DNA of 64,000 nucleotides from Rossellomorea aquimaris (GTDB lineage Bacteria; Bacillota; Bacilli; Bacillales; Bacillaceae_B): NCBI RefSeq assembly GCF_008180865.1, contig NZ_VTEX01000003.1, positions 188,501 to 252,500 of the forward strand, read 5' to 3'. Shown piece by piece: positions 42,153 to 52,004 of this stretch (position 1 is its first letter; each line of letters starts with the position of its first letter). The notes under the pieces were generated by a model. It saw only the letters and a program-made list of their open reading frames with translations, ran no database searches and was not told where the DNA came from. The position numbers and the translations under genes were made by a program.

Positions 42153-42198
42153 TTATGATAGTATGGCTCCTAAAATAATGGTTGCAAGCTCCTTTGAT

Positions 42199-43434
42199 TC
42201 ATACTGAAGCCTTCATCACGACTTCATAATCTAAGCCGAATCCGGTATGCAAACGTTCTGCCGCCAGCTGGACCTGGCTTTTCTCAACGACAGCCGTTAT
42301 GCTTATGGCAGACTCACCTACCAATTTCACCCTGACGGCATTTTCCAATAGAATTTTGCACATGTTCATTTTAATGATTGGCTGTGATTTAATATTTTGT
42401 CCGATTGCCGACACCTTTGACAGACCGCTTTTCCCCTCGATCCGGGAGTACACCCAATTCTCTTTATCTTTTCCTTCATTTAATATCGATAATACCTCTT
42501 GATGATCGTTTTTCTTGATCAATAAGGACAGGATATTTCTACAGCTTTGTTTATATACATCGGCCTGAATGTGACGAGATGCCAGCTCACACATCAATGC
42601 TTTCTTTAACCCTTCAATATCTTCACAATCAAACAGTTCAATTCGATTAATATCCTCTTCGAACGTGATACCAATCACAGGGGTTGATCCATTCTGCTTT
42701 GCCTTTCCATGGATCATAGTTCCCCTGCCATTTTCAAAACTGGATTTCACTATCATTGGAACTCCGAATTTTTTCGCGTGTTTGACTGCCCTTGGATGAA
42801 GTACACCCGCTCCCATGATAGCTAAATTCTGCATATCTTCATAAGAAAGGGAAGTGATTTTTGACGCTTTAGGTACAAATCTGGGATCAGAGGTATACAC
42901 TCCATCCACATCGGTATAGATCTCACACCGATCTGCTTGTAACGCCGATGCAAGAGCAGCTGCCGTGATATCGGATCCCCCTCTTCCCAGAGTGGAAATA
43001 TTCCCATCCTCCGTCATTCCTTGGAAACCTGCCACCACAACCACTTGCCCATTATCTAATTCGTTCCTGATTCGTTTGGTATCAATAGATTGAACATGAG
43101 CATTTCCAAGGACGGAATCCGTTTGAATACCTGCCTGCCATCCTGTGAAAGAAATTGCCTCCACCCCTTGCTGATGAAGAGCCATTGTAAGAAGGGAAAT
43201 CGTAACCTGTTCTCCGGTTGACAGTAACATATCCATCTCTCGCTTACTTGGTTCACTTGTGATATCACCAACCATTTTCACAAGTGCATCGGTAGTTTTC
43301 CCCATTGCAGAAACCACTACAACGACGTCATGACCTTTTTTCTTTTCCTGTATGACTCTGTCCGCCATACGTTTTATGCGCTCGGTAGAACCAACAGATG
43401 TTCCACCGAATTTCTGCACAACAACTGTACTCAA
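42199..43434 (-). CDS. Aspartate kinase at the end of the siderophore operon
   Basis: A 411-residue monofunctional aspartokinase phosphorylating L-aspartate. Kinase domain: VVQKFGGTSVGSTERIK, ALLTMAL-type and LGRGGSDITAAALASAL, YTDVDGVYTSDPRFVP; two C-terminal ACT domains follow. The start is TTG with AGGAGG upstream. It is 47 bases after the last siderophore gene, with no terminator between. Aspartate semialdehyde from this pathway is the substrate of the first siderophore enzyme, so it is likely a dedicated, Fur-controlled supply enzyme. A paralogue lies at 57530-58726. Confidence 0.92.
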   Translation of the reverse strand: MSTVVVQKFGGTSVGSTERIKRMADRVIQEKKKGHDVVVVVSAMGKTTDALVKMVGDITSEPSKREMDMLLSTGEQVTISLLTMALHQQGVEAISFTGWQAGIQTDSVLGNAHVQSIDTKRIRNELDNGQVVVVAGFQGMTEDGNISTLGRGGSDITAAALASALQADRCEIYTDVDGVYTSDPRFVPKASKITSLSYEDMQNLAIMGAGVLHPRAVKHAKKFGVPMIVKSSFENGRGTMIHGKAKQNGSTPVIGITFEEDINRIELFDCEDIEGLKKALMCELASRHIQADVYKQSCRNILSLLIKKNDHQEVLSILNEGKDKENWVYSRIEGKSGLSKVSAIGQNIKSQPIIKMNMCKILLENAVRVKLVGESAISITAVVEKSQVQLAAERLHTGFGLDYEVVMKASV

Positions 43435-43481
43435 AGGTGGTCCTCCTTTCTATTTATAAATTGACGCTATTGATTGGATTT

Positions 43482-45302
43482 TCAGATTGACCCAACAGTC
43501 GGGTTTATTTTAAATGCAGCCAGAGCGTTTGTTACTTTCCCGAATTCAGAAGCGTGAGGACGGTCATCGTCATCAGAGTATCCGTAATCCACCATACGGT
43601 TCCGGTTCAGGCATAATTTCGTAAGCTCTGGCTTAAAGAAATCAAATAGCTTGAAACGTTCTTGTAATTGCGGGAATCTCTTCTGATAGTTAAGTATTGA
43701 GTCAGCAAGAAGACCCCAGAAGGTTTCTTCTTCCATCATTTGATTGTTCATTAACAAGTTACTCAAGTATCTCAGGTGACAGATAAAGAGACCTGTGAAG
43801 ATAAACTGTGTAAGCCCTTCAGGCGGCTCCGTTCGAAGGACCGCTTTAAATTCAGTTGACAGCCCTTGCAGCTCAGGGAAATCCTGGTCTGAAATATTGA
43901 CGTCATCCACAAAATCTTTAATGGCTAATCGGTGTGGTTTCCCATCCTTCAACACGACAATTGTATTTTGGCCATGAGGAGAAAAAACCGTTCCGTATTG
44001 GTAAAGGTAATGGAGAAGAGGATCCATTGCGACTTTGAAAAATTGTTTCATCCATTCTTCTGAGTCCAGGCCTGATTGTTCAATTAAACTCACAACATAC
44101 GGTTTATTGTTATGATCTTCATACAGTAAGGCGGCAAGTGTAATCGCTTGTTCTCCGTCTTCCAAATACGTATAGATGCTTTCTCTCCATATGGTTCCAA
44201 GCATCTCCAAGTATTGATAAGGTGCCTGCTTTAATTGTGTATAGTAGCGGTGATTTACATTCATACTGGCATTTTCCCCTGGCAGGATGACCCGGCATTC
44301 ATCTTTTAAAAATGGGTCCTTTTCAGCCATTCCTTTAATGAACTCAGTAACCTTAGGAGCAATCAGCGTTCGTTCAGATGGCAGTCCCCGATAAACCAGC
44401 GTGTTCAAAATACTCATCGGAAGCTTCACATGATGCTTATCTTTGTTCGTTCGATTCACAAATGTGCGGATCGACTGCTGAGGAAGGTAGCGGTCTTCTC
44501 CCTCTCCCAAGGGAATGATGCGCCCCATTGCCAGCTCCTCAGGGAAATTCTGAATGAGTGTGTTTTTCCATTGCCACTCGTGCACCGGCAAGAAATAGTA
44601 TTCCGATGGTTCGCTTCCATTTTGTTTTACGATCTTGTCAAAACGGATTCGGTCTTCCTCACTTAGTTCACCGGCAATCAACGTTTCATAATCCAATCCT
44701 TCCACAGATTGAAACGATGCAAGATCCTTATGAACAGCAATCCAGGAAAGCTGGACCTCCTTCTGTTGTTCAGGAGCAAAGGCAAGGTAATCATCATATC
44801 CGAACCCGATTCTTCCTTTGTTATATGTAATCCATGGGTGCCCTGTCATATAACCTTCGAGGGTTGCGTAGTCTTCATGAATTAGTTCGTCCGATGTTTT
44901 CGTTCCTTTTTCAAGAAGATGGGCATCGGCTATTAATGTGCTGTTCATTTCCTTGATTAAGTGCCCCGCCGTCTCAGATGACATCCCGATGACCCCCTGG
45001 AGATCGACCAATAGCTCTATTGCGCTATCAGCTTCCTTTCTTGCTCCATTTTCAACGATATAAACCGTCGTCCATTTGACATCGAAACTATCAAACAATC
45101 GTTTTTGTGCGATATAGTGATAGTGCTTGGAACCTGTGACCTGCAGGGAATATTCAATATCCTCTCCTTCTTCTGAGAGGGTTTCAGGCCGGATCATATC
45201 TTCATACATATACTCAGACAGCATTTTACCAATCAATTTCTTGTTTACTTTCGTCCAGCTATCACTCTTAAAAACACGGTGAATTTCTTCACTGAATAAC
45301 AT
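43482..45302 (-). CDS. IucA/IucC-family NIS siderophore synthetase (RhbF-like)
   Basis: A 606-residue ATP-dependent synthetase joining citrate (or a citryl half-product) to a hydroxamated diamine. Motifs: EGYMTGHPWITYNKGRIGFGYDDYLAFAPE, LPVHEWQWKNTL, SIRTFVNRTNKDKHHVKLPMS, and AALLYEDHNNKPYV followed by a FhuF-like end. As sixth gene of an rhbABCDEF-ordered operon it should be the second condensing enzyme. Start 45302 has AAGGG five bases ahead. Confidence 0.93.
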   Translation of the reverse strand: MLFSEEIHRVFKSDSWTKVNKKLIGKMLSEYMYEDMIRPETLSEEGEDIEYSLQVTGSKHYHYIAQKRLFDSFDVKWTTVYIVENGARKEADSAIELLVDLQGVIGMSSETAGHLIKEMNSTLIADAHLLEKGTKTSDELIHEDYATLEGYMTGHPWITYNKGRIGFGYDDYLAFAPEQQKEVQLSWIAVHKDLASFQSVEGLDYETLIAGELSEEDRIRFDKIVKQNGSEPSEYYFLPVHEWQWKNTLIQNFPEELAMGRIIPLGEGEDRYLPQQSIRTFVNRTNKDKHHVKLPMSILNTLVYRGLPSERTLIAPKVTEFIKGMAEKDPFLKDECRVILPGENASMNVNHRYYTQLKQAPYQYLEMLGTIWRESIYTYLEDGEQAITLAALLYEDHNNKPYVVSLIEQSGLDSEEWMKQFFKVAMDPLLHYLYQYGTVFSPHGQNTIVVLKDGKPHRLAIKDFVDDVNISDQDFPELQGLSTEFKAVLRTEPPEGLTQFIFTGLFICHLRYLSNLLMNNQMMEEETFWGLLADSILNYQKRFPQLQERFKLFDFFKPELTKLCLNRNRMVDYGYSDDDDRPHASEFGKVTNALAAFKINPTVGSI

Positions 45303-45340
45303 ATTATCCCTTCTTTCACTTAGTCTATGTTTCCTCTGCA

Positions 45341-46690
45341 TCAGAGAGGAACCGGAATGTGAGCCGCTTTCGTTCCAAAGGTTTGAAACACATTTTTGTT
45401 CTGAACCTGATATACGTCTCTCCCTGTAATGGTATTGATGATGGTCGCATTACGGTGTGCACCGAGTCCAAGATCAGGTGCCCCGACTCCATGAGTATGC
45501 ATTTCACCGTTCTGAACAAAAATTTCACCCGGACCTTCTACATAGGTTTCCAATCGATAATCTTCTTTCACTTTATATCTGTCGTATTCGTCCCATGCAA
45601 TCCACTCTTTCATTTTTGAAAGGAATCCAGGGAATGCAGGTTTGTAGCCAGTGCCAAGAATGATGACATCTGCTTTATCTACAAAACGTTCATCCTTGAT
45701 CCGGTGATAGCCATGCAGTTCAAACCCTGTTTCATTTTTTTTGATTCCGACGATCTCTGTCATGGCCTGTAAGCAAATGTCCGGCTCCTCGCTACCTACA
45801 GATCGTTCATATAAATAATCATATATATCGGCGATCGTCTCTGAACTGATGCCTTTATAAAGAAGATCTTGTTCCTTTAGGAGCTGATCCTTCTTTTCCT
45901 GCGGAAGCTGATAAAAGAAACGGGTATAATCGGGTGAAAAATACTCAAGGCCCAGTTTTGAATATTCCATCGGGAAGAATCCCTTTGAACGTGTATACCA
46001 TTGCAGTGAAAACCCTTGGTTCTCCTGGTCTTTGGCTACATCGAGAAACACTTCGGCTGCACTTTGGCCGGATCCGATCACGGCAACAGATTCAGCATTT
46101 GTACAAATCTCCTTATTGGATAAATAATCGGCACTGTGAAATACGGATTTGCCCAGCATTTCCTGAAAAGCTTCAGGTACAGAAGGAACAGAACCTATTC
46201 CAAGCACGAGATGTTTCGTAAACATTGTCTCAGTTTGTAGAAGGGCATCATTCCACACGGTGACTTCATATACGCTGTCCCCACTTCCCAATTGAACCGG
46301 GACGACACTTTGGACATCCATCCCGAATCGGCATGTGTCCAACTGCTCACTCACCCACTGGCAGTAATGGTTATATTCTTTTCGCGGGATATGAAATTTT
46401 TCCAGAAAATAGAAGTGATATAAGCGGTTATGAGCCTCCAGGTAGCGGAGAAAACTGTAATCACTTCTTACATCTGCCATACTGACTAAATCCGCAAAGA
46501 ACGGCACTTGTAAGGTCGTTCCGTCAATCAGCATGCCCGGATGCCAATTGAAGGCTTTCTTCTTTTCCAAAAATACGCTTTTCACTTCTGGTACCGAATC
46601 CAATAAGGCAGCTAACCCCAGATTAAACGGACCCAATCCGATCCCGATGACGTCATATAATTCATTTGATCTGTTCGTGAAGTCCATCAT
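45341..46690 (-). CDS. Diamine N-hydroxylase, IucD/RhbE-like
   Basis: A 449-residue FAD/NADPH monooxygenase of the lysine/ornithine N-hydroxylase family. FAD site DVIGIGLGPFNLGLAALL (~13), NADPH site VAVIGSGQSAAEVFLD (~203), and ILGTGYKPAFPG near the end. In this operon its substrate is expected to be 1,3-diaminopropane. It overlaps the acetyltransferase gene by 29 bases, showing tight coupling. Confidence 0.93.
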   Translation of the reverse strand: MMDFTNRSNELYDVIGIGLGPFNLGLAALLDSVPEVKSVFLEKKKAFNWHPGMLIDGTTLQVPFFADLVSMADVRSDYSFLRYLEAHNRLYHFYFLEKFHIPRKEYNHYCQWVSEQLDTCRFGMDVQSVVPVQLGSGDSVYEVTVWNDALLQTETMFTKHLVLGIGSVPSVPEAFQEMLGKSVFHSADYLSNKEICTNAESVAVIGSGQSAAEVFLDVAKDQENQGFSLQWYTRSKGFFPMEYSKLGLEYFSPDYTRFFYQLPQEKKDQLLKEQDLLYKGISSETIADIYDYLYERSVGSEEPDICLQAMTEIVGIKKNETGFELHGYHRIKDERFVDKADVIILGTGYKPAFPGFLSKMKEWIAWDEYDRYKVKEDYRLETYVEGPGEIFVQNGEMHTHGVGAPDLGLGAHRNATIINTITGRDVYQVQNKNVFQTFGTKAAHIPVPL

Positions 46691-47249
46691 TCAGCCACCT
46701 CTTTTCAAATTCGCTTCTCTCACAAAACATGAGCATTCCGGTTTTGTCGGGGAGAGTAATCGGCTTAACGGGTTTAAAACCGCATTTCTCAAAAACATGA
46801 ATCATTTTGTCATTTCGAATATCCGGCTCCGCTACGACTTTATTAGTCTTCTTTACTTGGAACTGATACGAAACCATCGCTCGTAATAATGGCAGGGAAA
46901 GTCCTTTACCAAGATACTCCCTCTCTCCAATTAACAGATGTATTCCCTGATCGAAAGGAGCAGGAGTATACGTTTCCTCGACCACGTCGCCCTTTACCCA
47001 ATAGGCCTCCCAGTAACTCATCGCCACACCGTCAAGATACCCTGCGTACAGGGTTTGATGTGAATCAGACATTGCTTTTTTCAAATGGTCTTGGAACGTT
47101 TCAAAGGGAATATTTAAATTCCAGAATGGATGGACATGCTCCTCCATCATCCATTTGTGAATAAGCTCCGCGTCCCGGTCAAAATCAATCTTCTTAAATT
47201 GAATCGTCTTTTGGATTTCTTGATCATACACTTCGTAGTCAAAGGACAT
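46662..47249 (-). CDS. GNAT acyltransferase for hydroxamate formation (RhbD/IucB-like)
   Basis: A 195-residue N-acetyltransferase of the IucB group: HKWMMEEHVHPFWNLNIPFETF, the acetyl-CoA region GEREYLGKGLSLPLLRAMV, and PDIRNDKMIHVFEKCGF. It would acetylate N-hydroxydiaminopropane to the hydroxamate. Start 47249 is supported by AGAGGTGG; it overlaps the preceding synthetase by 11 bases. Confidence 0.92.
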   Translation of the reverse strand: MSFDYEVYDQEIQKTIQFKKIDFDRDAELIHKWMMEEHVHPFWNLNIPFETFQDHLKKAMSDSHQTLYAGYLDGVAMSYWEAYWVKGDVVEETYTPAPFDQGIHLLIGEREYLGKGLSLPLLRAMVSYQFQVKKTNKVVAEPDIRNDKMIHVFEKCGFKPVKPITLPDKTGMLMFCERSEFEKRWLNDGLHEQIK

Positions 47250-49032
47250 GATGGATTTCCACCTCTTTGGCAAGGGGATTCTTCACCATTGTATAGACCG
47301 ATTGAGCTTCCATCGGACCGACCAGTTCATCCATGTCATAAAATCGGGTCAATAGATTCGCTTTACATGGAAGGACCGGTTGATATAATAAACTGCTCAA
47401 AAGATTGGAATCTTCCCCCCACTGCTGTTCATGGTACTCCAGACGTTCCTTTACAAGATTCATAAGTTTCTCTTCATCGATGAGACCACTTGTTCCAAAA
47501 CCATTGATCAGTCCGAATAAATGGTTAAAGAAGAAGTAATAACGCAATCGTTCCTCTGCCACTTCATCGGCACAAACGGTGTCGCTTTCCTGATTTAATT
47601 CTGGAAGGAATTCTTTTAGTTTTTCTACTTTGGATTCGCTATAATAGTATCCCTGATTATCTCTGTAATAGAAGGTTTCAGGGTAACAGTTCCTCAGTTG
47701 TATCACCGAGTTCTGCTGATGGGCTTCCAGGGCGATCCCGTACGTGTGGAACAACCAGATCATAGGATCAAGCGTCAGGGATAAGTATCGATCGAACCAA
47801 TCCAGGCTCACTTCTTCCAGACTTCTATTCTCTCTTTGCGCTATCCCTTTAATGATGGAATGTATTCTGGCTTTTCCTCCATAAGCATGGTCTTGGCATA
47901 GGGCTGCGATCAAGCTGGTATCACGACTGTTTTCATAGAAAGGATTTTCCCTGATGACAAGCTCAAACCCTGAAACTTCTTCTTTCAAGTCTAAGTTTAA
48001 ATAAGCAGGGTCCTGGATGACCTTAAATCGTGGGAACTCTCTGTTAAGGCTTTTTCCCACTTCCGTTTCTAGTAATCTCGAAACCTCTACTCCCCTTGCC
48101 AGTTCCTTCTTTTGGTTGATGCGAAGAGAGTTTGTGATTTTGACAGGGACGGAGAATTTATACATGTATCGAGAATCTTTGCTATAGACCGTTCTGAATG
48201 ATGACGTAGCCGTGAAGCGCTTCCCTAACGGACCGATGTATTCCAGTCTTCCTTCTTCCATCAGGTCTTGAACGTACACCTTTTCCAATAATGTCTTCAC
48301 TTGAAGGGGGTGTACAGGAAGCAAGACGCGCCCACCCTCTTCCATCAGCATCTGTAACCATTTCTGATCTACATCAGGATCATCCTTTAACTCTTCAAGA
48401 ATGATGGAAGCTGCAGATTTGTCGTCACTTGAATCCTGTTCTACCAACGATTTTTCCGCACTAAAGTAATGTAGCTGAAATTCCCCTTTATATTCAGGAG
48501 AATACAGGTGGTCTTCCTGTTCCGTCAGGCCTTGTTTACTTTTCGGGGTTGGATGAAGCATATGTCCGAATAGAAGGGACTGCTCAGCATCGATGTAGTC
48601 GAATTCTTCATCCGTAAGTGCCTCGTTGTCCTGTACCCGACTTTCAACATAGCTTTTTATACTTCGACAGCTTAAGATCACTCTTAAGAGCAGTTCGTCC
48701 TCTGCACCACTTTGACTCTTATCAAGTAAGAACTCTTTTACCACTAGTGTTGTAAGGGTAATGTAGTCGAGTGGTTTCAATTCGCATTTACCCACTCGGT
48801 AATAAAGTGGGAAGCCGAATAGATGACGATCCGTAAGAGACCAATATCTCACTGGTATAATCAATTCAATCTGCTGCAGAACCAAATGAGATACGATGAC
48901 TTTCTCAAACTGTCCAAGTGACGGATCATTGTCGTAGCGGCTCTCTTGAGTGTAGTTCCCTGTTTCTCTTAAATAGCAATTCAGAAAGCTTTGCATTGTT
49001 GCATGTTCAGCAATCTCCTTAGAATTTCTCAA
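47239..49032 (-). CDS. IucA/IucC-family NIS siderophore synthetase (RhbC-like)
   Basis: A 597-residue synthetase, the first condensing enzyme of the pair. Motifs: VLLPVHPLQVKTLLEKVYV, FTATSSFRTVYSKDSRYMYKFSVPVKITNSLRI (shown in part here as SSFRTVYS and SVPVKITNSLR), GIALEAHQQNSVIQLRN and a FhuF-like end. The start is TTG 49032, seven bases after GGAGGGG, and overlaps the decarboxylase stop. Confidence 0.93.
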   Translation of the reverse strand: MRNSKEIAEHATMQSFLNCYLRETGNYTQESRYDNDPSLGQFEKVIVSHLVLQQIELIIPVRYWSLTDRHLFGFPLYYRVGKCELKPLDYITLTTLVVKEFLLDKSQSGAEDELLLRVILSCRSIKSYVESRVQDNEALTDEEFDYIDAEQSLLFGHMLHPTPKSKQGLTEQEDHLYSPEYKGEFQLHYFSAEKSLVEQDSSDDKSAASIILEELKDDPDVDQKWLQMLMEEGGRVLLPVHPLQVKTLLEKVYVQDLMEEGRLEYIGPLGKRFTATSSFRTVYSKDSRYMYKFSVPVKITNSLRINQKKELARGVEVSRLLETEVGKSLNREFPRFKVIQDPAYLNLDLKEEVSGFELVIRENPFYENSRDTSLIAALCQDHAYGGKARIHSIIKGIAQRENRSLEEVSLDWFDRYLSLTLDPMIWLFHTYGIALEAHQQNSVIQLRNCYPETFYYRDNQGYYYSESKVEKLKEFLPELNQESDTVCADEVAEERLRYYFFFNHLFGLINGFGTSGLIDEEKLMNLVKERLEYHEQQWGEDSNLLSSLLYQPVLPCKANLLTRFYDMDELVGPMEAQSVYTMVKNPLAKEVEIHHVL

Positions 49033-50552
49033 TGTATGACCCCTCCATTTACTAATTCAGTCCCGATTTCTTCAATCTCGTGTAGAAGGGAATGAATATC
49101 TTCCGGCTTTGTTCTTGGATTTAATAACGTCAATTTCAAGAAGGTTTGACCCTTTATCACTGTTTTCGCAATAACCCCTTTCCCCTTATATAGCAGGGTT
49201 TGCTGGATCGTCCGGTTCAAATGATTGAGATCGAGATCCTTTCCTTCCATCCTTTTCGGCTGATAGCGAAAGATGACTGTATTGATTTCCGGCTCAGGGT
49301 TTTGTATCACAATGTCCTCTAACACTTCCATATAAGAAGCTGTGTATCTGGCGAGCTTCATCGTTTCATCGATCATATCCCCAAAAAGGTCGGTCCCTAC
49401 TGCCTTTAAGGACAGATACAGTTTCAACGCGTCGAATCTTCTCGTCGTTTGAACCGACTTATTCACCAGGTTCAAGATGCCCTCTTCATCGTCTTTGACG
49501 GGGTTCAAGTAATCAGCATGATAGGATAGATAACGGAAATGGGCCTCATCCTTAACGAGGAAAGCTCCGCAACTGATCGGCTGGTAAAATAATTTGTGGA
49601 AATCCACCGTAATGGAGTCGGCGTTCCCCAACCCTTTCAGTTTGTCTGCATGAGAATGACTCAGCATCAGACCGCCGCCGTAAGCGGCATCGATATGGAA
49701 CCATAACCCCTGCCCACGGGCTATTTCTGCCAATTCCCCCATTGGGTCGATACTTCCAAAATCGGTGGTCCCACATGTAGCAACAAGGGCAAAGGGCAAT
49801 AAGTTCTCCTGATCAAGCTTCTGGAGTGTTTCATTCAATTCCCGGACGCTCATCCGATGATTTTCATCGGTCATAACCGTCACAACCGCTTGTTCTCCCA
49901 ACCCTAATTGGGAAGCGGCTTTCTTCACAGTGAAATGGGCCTCTTCTGAACAAAGAATCCTTAATCGGTTAAAACCTTCGGGTAACCCATCCCGTTGTAC
50001 GTTATGGTTCCATTTCGAATGACAGAAGGCATCGCGTGCCAATAGGAGTCCCATATAATTGGATTGGGTTCCACCACTTGTAAAGACTCCGCCGGATGAT
50101 GCAGGAAGCTTAATTTTTTCAGTTAACCACTTCACCATTTCCGCTTCCACATAGGTGGCAGCTGTACTCTGATCCCAGGAATCCATTGATTGATTGAGCG
50201 TTGCGATGATCAATTCCGCCGCCACTCCAGGAAGAAGGGGTGGACAATGTAAATGGGCCATACTCTTCTGGTGGGAAATATGAAGACTGTTTTTTAAAAT
50301 CGGTTCATTGATTTCATCCAGGACTTCTGCAAAGGATTTCCCTTCAGGAGTAATCGCCATGATCGGTTGGATTTCTTCTTTTATTGCACTGGGCATTTTT
50401 CCGATAAAAGGTTTCCCGGTACCTTCATATAGGTCTTGCAGTTTCCTGCTAACCCCATCTATCATTTTATTAAATGCACGGAGTCCTTCTCCCCCTTGAT
50501 GTAGAAAGAAGGAGTCCTGGCTGGTTTCTCTTTCGATTGTTTTCATTTTCAT
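49029..50552 (-). CDS. L-2,4-diaminobutyrate decarboxylase (RhbB/Ddc-like)
   Basis: A 507-residue PLP-dependent group II decarboxylase. It has FTSGGTQSNYMGLLLARD, the His-stacking region HFTVKKAASQLGLG, ATCGTTDFGSIDP, and the PLP lysine in TVDFHKLFYQPISCGAF. It makes 1,3-diaminopropane from 2,4-diaminobutyrate, the backbone of schizokinen and rhizobactin 1021. Start 50552 (GGAG ahead) follows the aminotransferase stop by four bases. Confidence 0.92.
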   Translation of the reverse strand: MKMKTIERETSQDSFFLHQGGEGLRAFNKMIDGVSRKLQDLYEGTGKPFIGKMPSAIKEEIQPIMAITPEGKSFAEVLDEINEPILKNSLHISHQKSMAHLHCPPLLPGVAAELIIATLNQSMDSWDQSTAATYVEAEMVKWLTEKIKLPASSGGVFTSGGTQSNYMGLLLARDAFCHSKWNHNVQRDGLPEGFNRLRILCSEEAHFTVKKAASQLGLGEQAVVTVMTDENHRMSVRELNETLQKLDQENLLPFALVATCGTTDFGSIDPMGELAEIARGQGLWFHIDAAYGGGLMLSHSHADKLKGLGNADSITVDFHKLFYQPISCGAFLVKDEAHFRYLSYHADYLNPVKDDEEGILNLVNKSVQTTRRFDALKLYLSLKAVGTDLFGDMIDETMKLARYTASYMEVLEDIVIQNPEPEINTVIFRYQPKRMEGKDLDLNHLNRTIQQTLLYKGKGVIAKTVIKGQTFLKLTLLNPRTKPEDIHSLLHEIEEIGTELVNGGVIH

Positions 50553-50556
50553 GATT

Positions 50557-51906
50557 TCACTCCGCAAGAGAGGCGATTAAAGCTTCTCTGAATATCGATA
50601 CCACTTCATCGACTTGCTCTTCTGTGATGATCAATGGCGGAAGGAAACGGACAACTGCCCCATGTCTTCCCCCTACCTCAAGGATCAATCCCCGTTTGAA
50701 GCATTCACGCTGGATTCCGCTTGCGACGGCAGGATTAGCCGGCTGACTTCCGCTCGCTGAATGAGGTTTAGCGGGATCAATTATTTCCACACCTACCATC
50801 AGTCCTCTGCCTCTTACATCCCCTATCTCAGGAAATTCTTGTTGAAGCTCTTTCAAGGAATGAAGGAGTCTCTGTCCCATTTCCCCGGCATGGGCAACCA
50901 AGTGATTCTCCTTAATGAACTTCAATGTTGCTGTTCCTGCTGCCATGGCCATTTGATTTCCTCTGAATGTGCCGATATGGGCCCCCGGTTCCCAGGCATC
51001 CAGGTCGCGGTCGTATATCACAACGGATAGTGGCAGACTCCCGCCGATTGCTTTTGAAAGAACAAACACATCCGGTATGATTCCTGCATGCTCAAAGGAA
51101 AATAGTTCTCCAGTGCGTCCGATTCCCGTCTGCACTTCATCGATGATGAGTGGAATTCCCCGCTCTTCAGTGATTCTTCTCATTTCCCGGATCCATTCGA
51201 TCGGTGCCGGTATGGAACCACCTTCACCTTGGACCGTTTCAAAAATCATGGCAGCCGGAGGTAATATTCCGCTCTCTGGATCATCCAGGAGATTCTCGAT
51301 GTATTGACTGCTGATACGATGGCTCTCTTCTCCTCCAATCCCAAATGGGCAGCGGTATGTATATGGATAAGGTAAGAAGTGAGTATCAGGCATCAGTCCT
51401 TGTACGTTCTTTTTTGGACCCAGGTTTCCACTGATCGACATCGTTCCGTGAGTGGCACCGTGGTATCCTCCTTGAAACGTAAGAATACTTTGTCTCCCGG
51501 TTGCCGTCTTCACTAATTTCAACGCAGCCTCAATCGCATCACCGCCTGTCGGTCCACAAAATTGGATCTTTGCACGATGACGAAATCCTTCCGGCAAGGA
51601 AGAGAATAATTCATTCACAAACTCCTCTTTCACAGGAGTCGTAATATCTAACGTATGTAATGGTCGTTTATCACGGATCACTTGCTCCATGGCCTCAATG
51701 ACCGTTGGATGATTGTGCCCCAGCGCTAATGTTCCCGCTCCCGCTAAGCAATCCAAGTACTTATTCCCTTCCATGTCCGTGACATAGATTCCCTCTGCTT
51801 CACTGATTGCCAATGGGATTCTTCTCGGATAGGATCTCGCATTTGACTCGCGTCTCTCTTGTTGGTCCAGTAATTCTCTATTTGAAATGGCACTTTGTAC
51901 ATTCAT
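50557..51906 (-). CDS. Diaminobutyrate-2-oxoglutarate aminotransferase (RhbA/Dat-like)
   Basis: A 449-residue class III aminotransferase turning aspartate semialdehyde plus glutamate into 2,4-diaminobutyrate. Motifs: LDCLAGAGTLALGHNHP, FCGPTGGDAIEAALKLVKTATGR, IIDEVQTGIGRTG, and the PLP lysine in VLSKAIGGSLPLSV. First gene of the operon. Start 51906 has AAAGGAA upstream; an ATG at 51954 has no site and abuts the Fur box. Confidence 0.92.
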   Translation of the reverse strand: MNVQSAISNRELLDQQERRESNARSYPRRIPLAISEAEGIYVTDMEGNKYLDCLAGAGTLALGHNHPTVIEAMEQVIRDKRPLHTLDITTPVKEEFVNELFSSLPEGFRHRAKIQFCGPTGGDAIEAALKLVKTATGRQSILTFQGGYHGATHGTMSISGNLGPKKNVQGLMPDTHFLPYPYTYRCPFGIGGEESHRISSQYIENLLDDPESGILPPAAMIFETVQGEGGSIPAPIEWIREMRRITEERGIPLIIDEVQTGIGRTGELFSFEHAGIIPDVFVLSKAIGGSLPLSVVIYDRDLDAWEPGAHIGTFRGNQMAMAAGTATLKFIKENHLVAHAGEMGQRLLHSLKELQQEFPEIGDVRGRGLMVGVEIIDPAKPHSASGSQPANPAVASGIQRECFKRGLILEVGGRHGAVVRFLPPLIITEEQVDEVVSIFREALIASLAE

Positions 51907-51960
51907 AATCAAATCTTCCTTTCGTGATAGATTGGATTTTGCTTCCAACGTCATCTTAAT

Positions 51961-51975
51961 TGATAATGATTATCA
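51961..51975. promoter_or_regulatory. Fur box 1 of the siderophore operon (perfect)
   Basis: TGATAAT-G-ATTATCA, an exact match to the 7-1-7 consensus, 55 bases before the first gene's start. Confidence 0.93.
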
Positions 51976-51989
51976 ATGTCAATAGTAGT

Positions 51990-52004
51990 TGATAACTATT
52001 CTCA
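51990..52004. promoter_or_regulatory. Fur box 2 of the siderophore operon
   Basis: TGATAAC-T-ATTCTCA, two mismatches, 29 bp from box 1. A TTGACA lies between them on the minus strand (51978-51983), but its -10 is weak. Confidence 0.65.

Noticed and set aside
41933-42178. 81-residue plus-strand frame
   Set aside because: No ribosome site (pyrimidines precede the ATG), it runs through the terminator hairpin at 42098-42152, and overlaps the truncated epimerase region.
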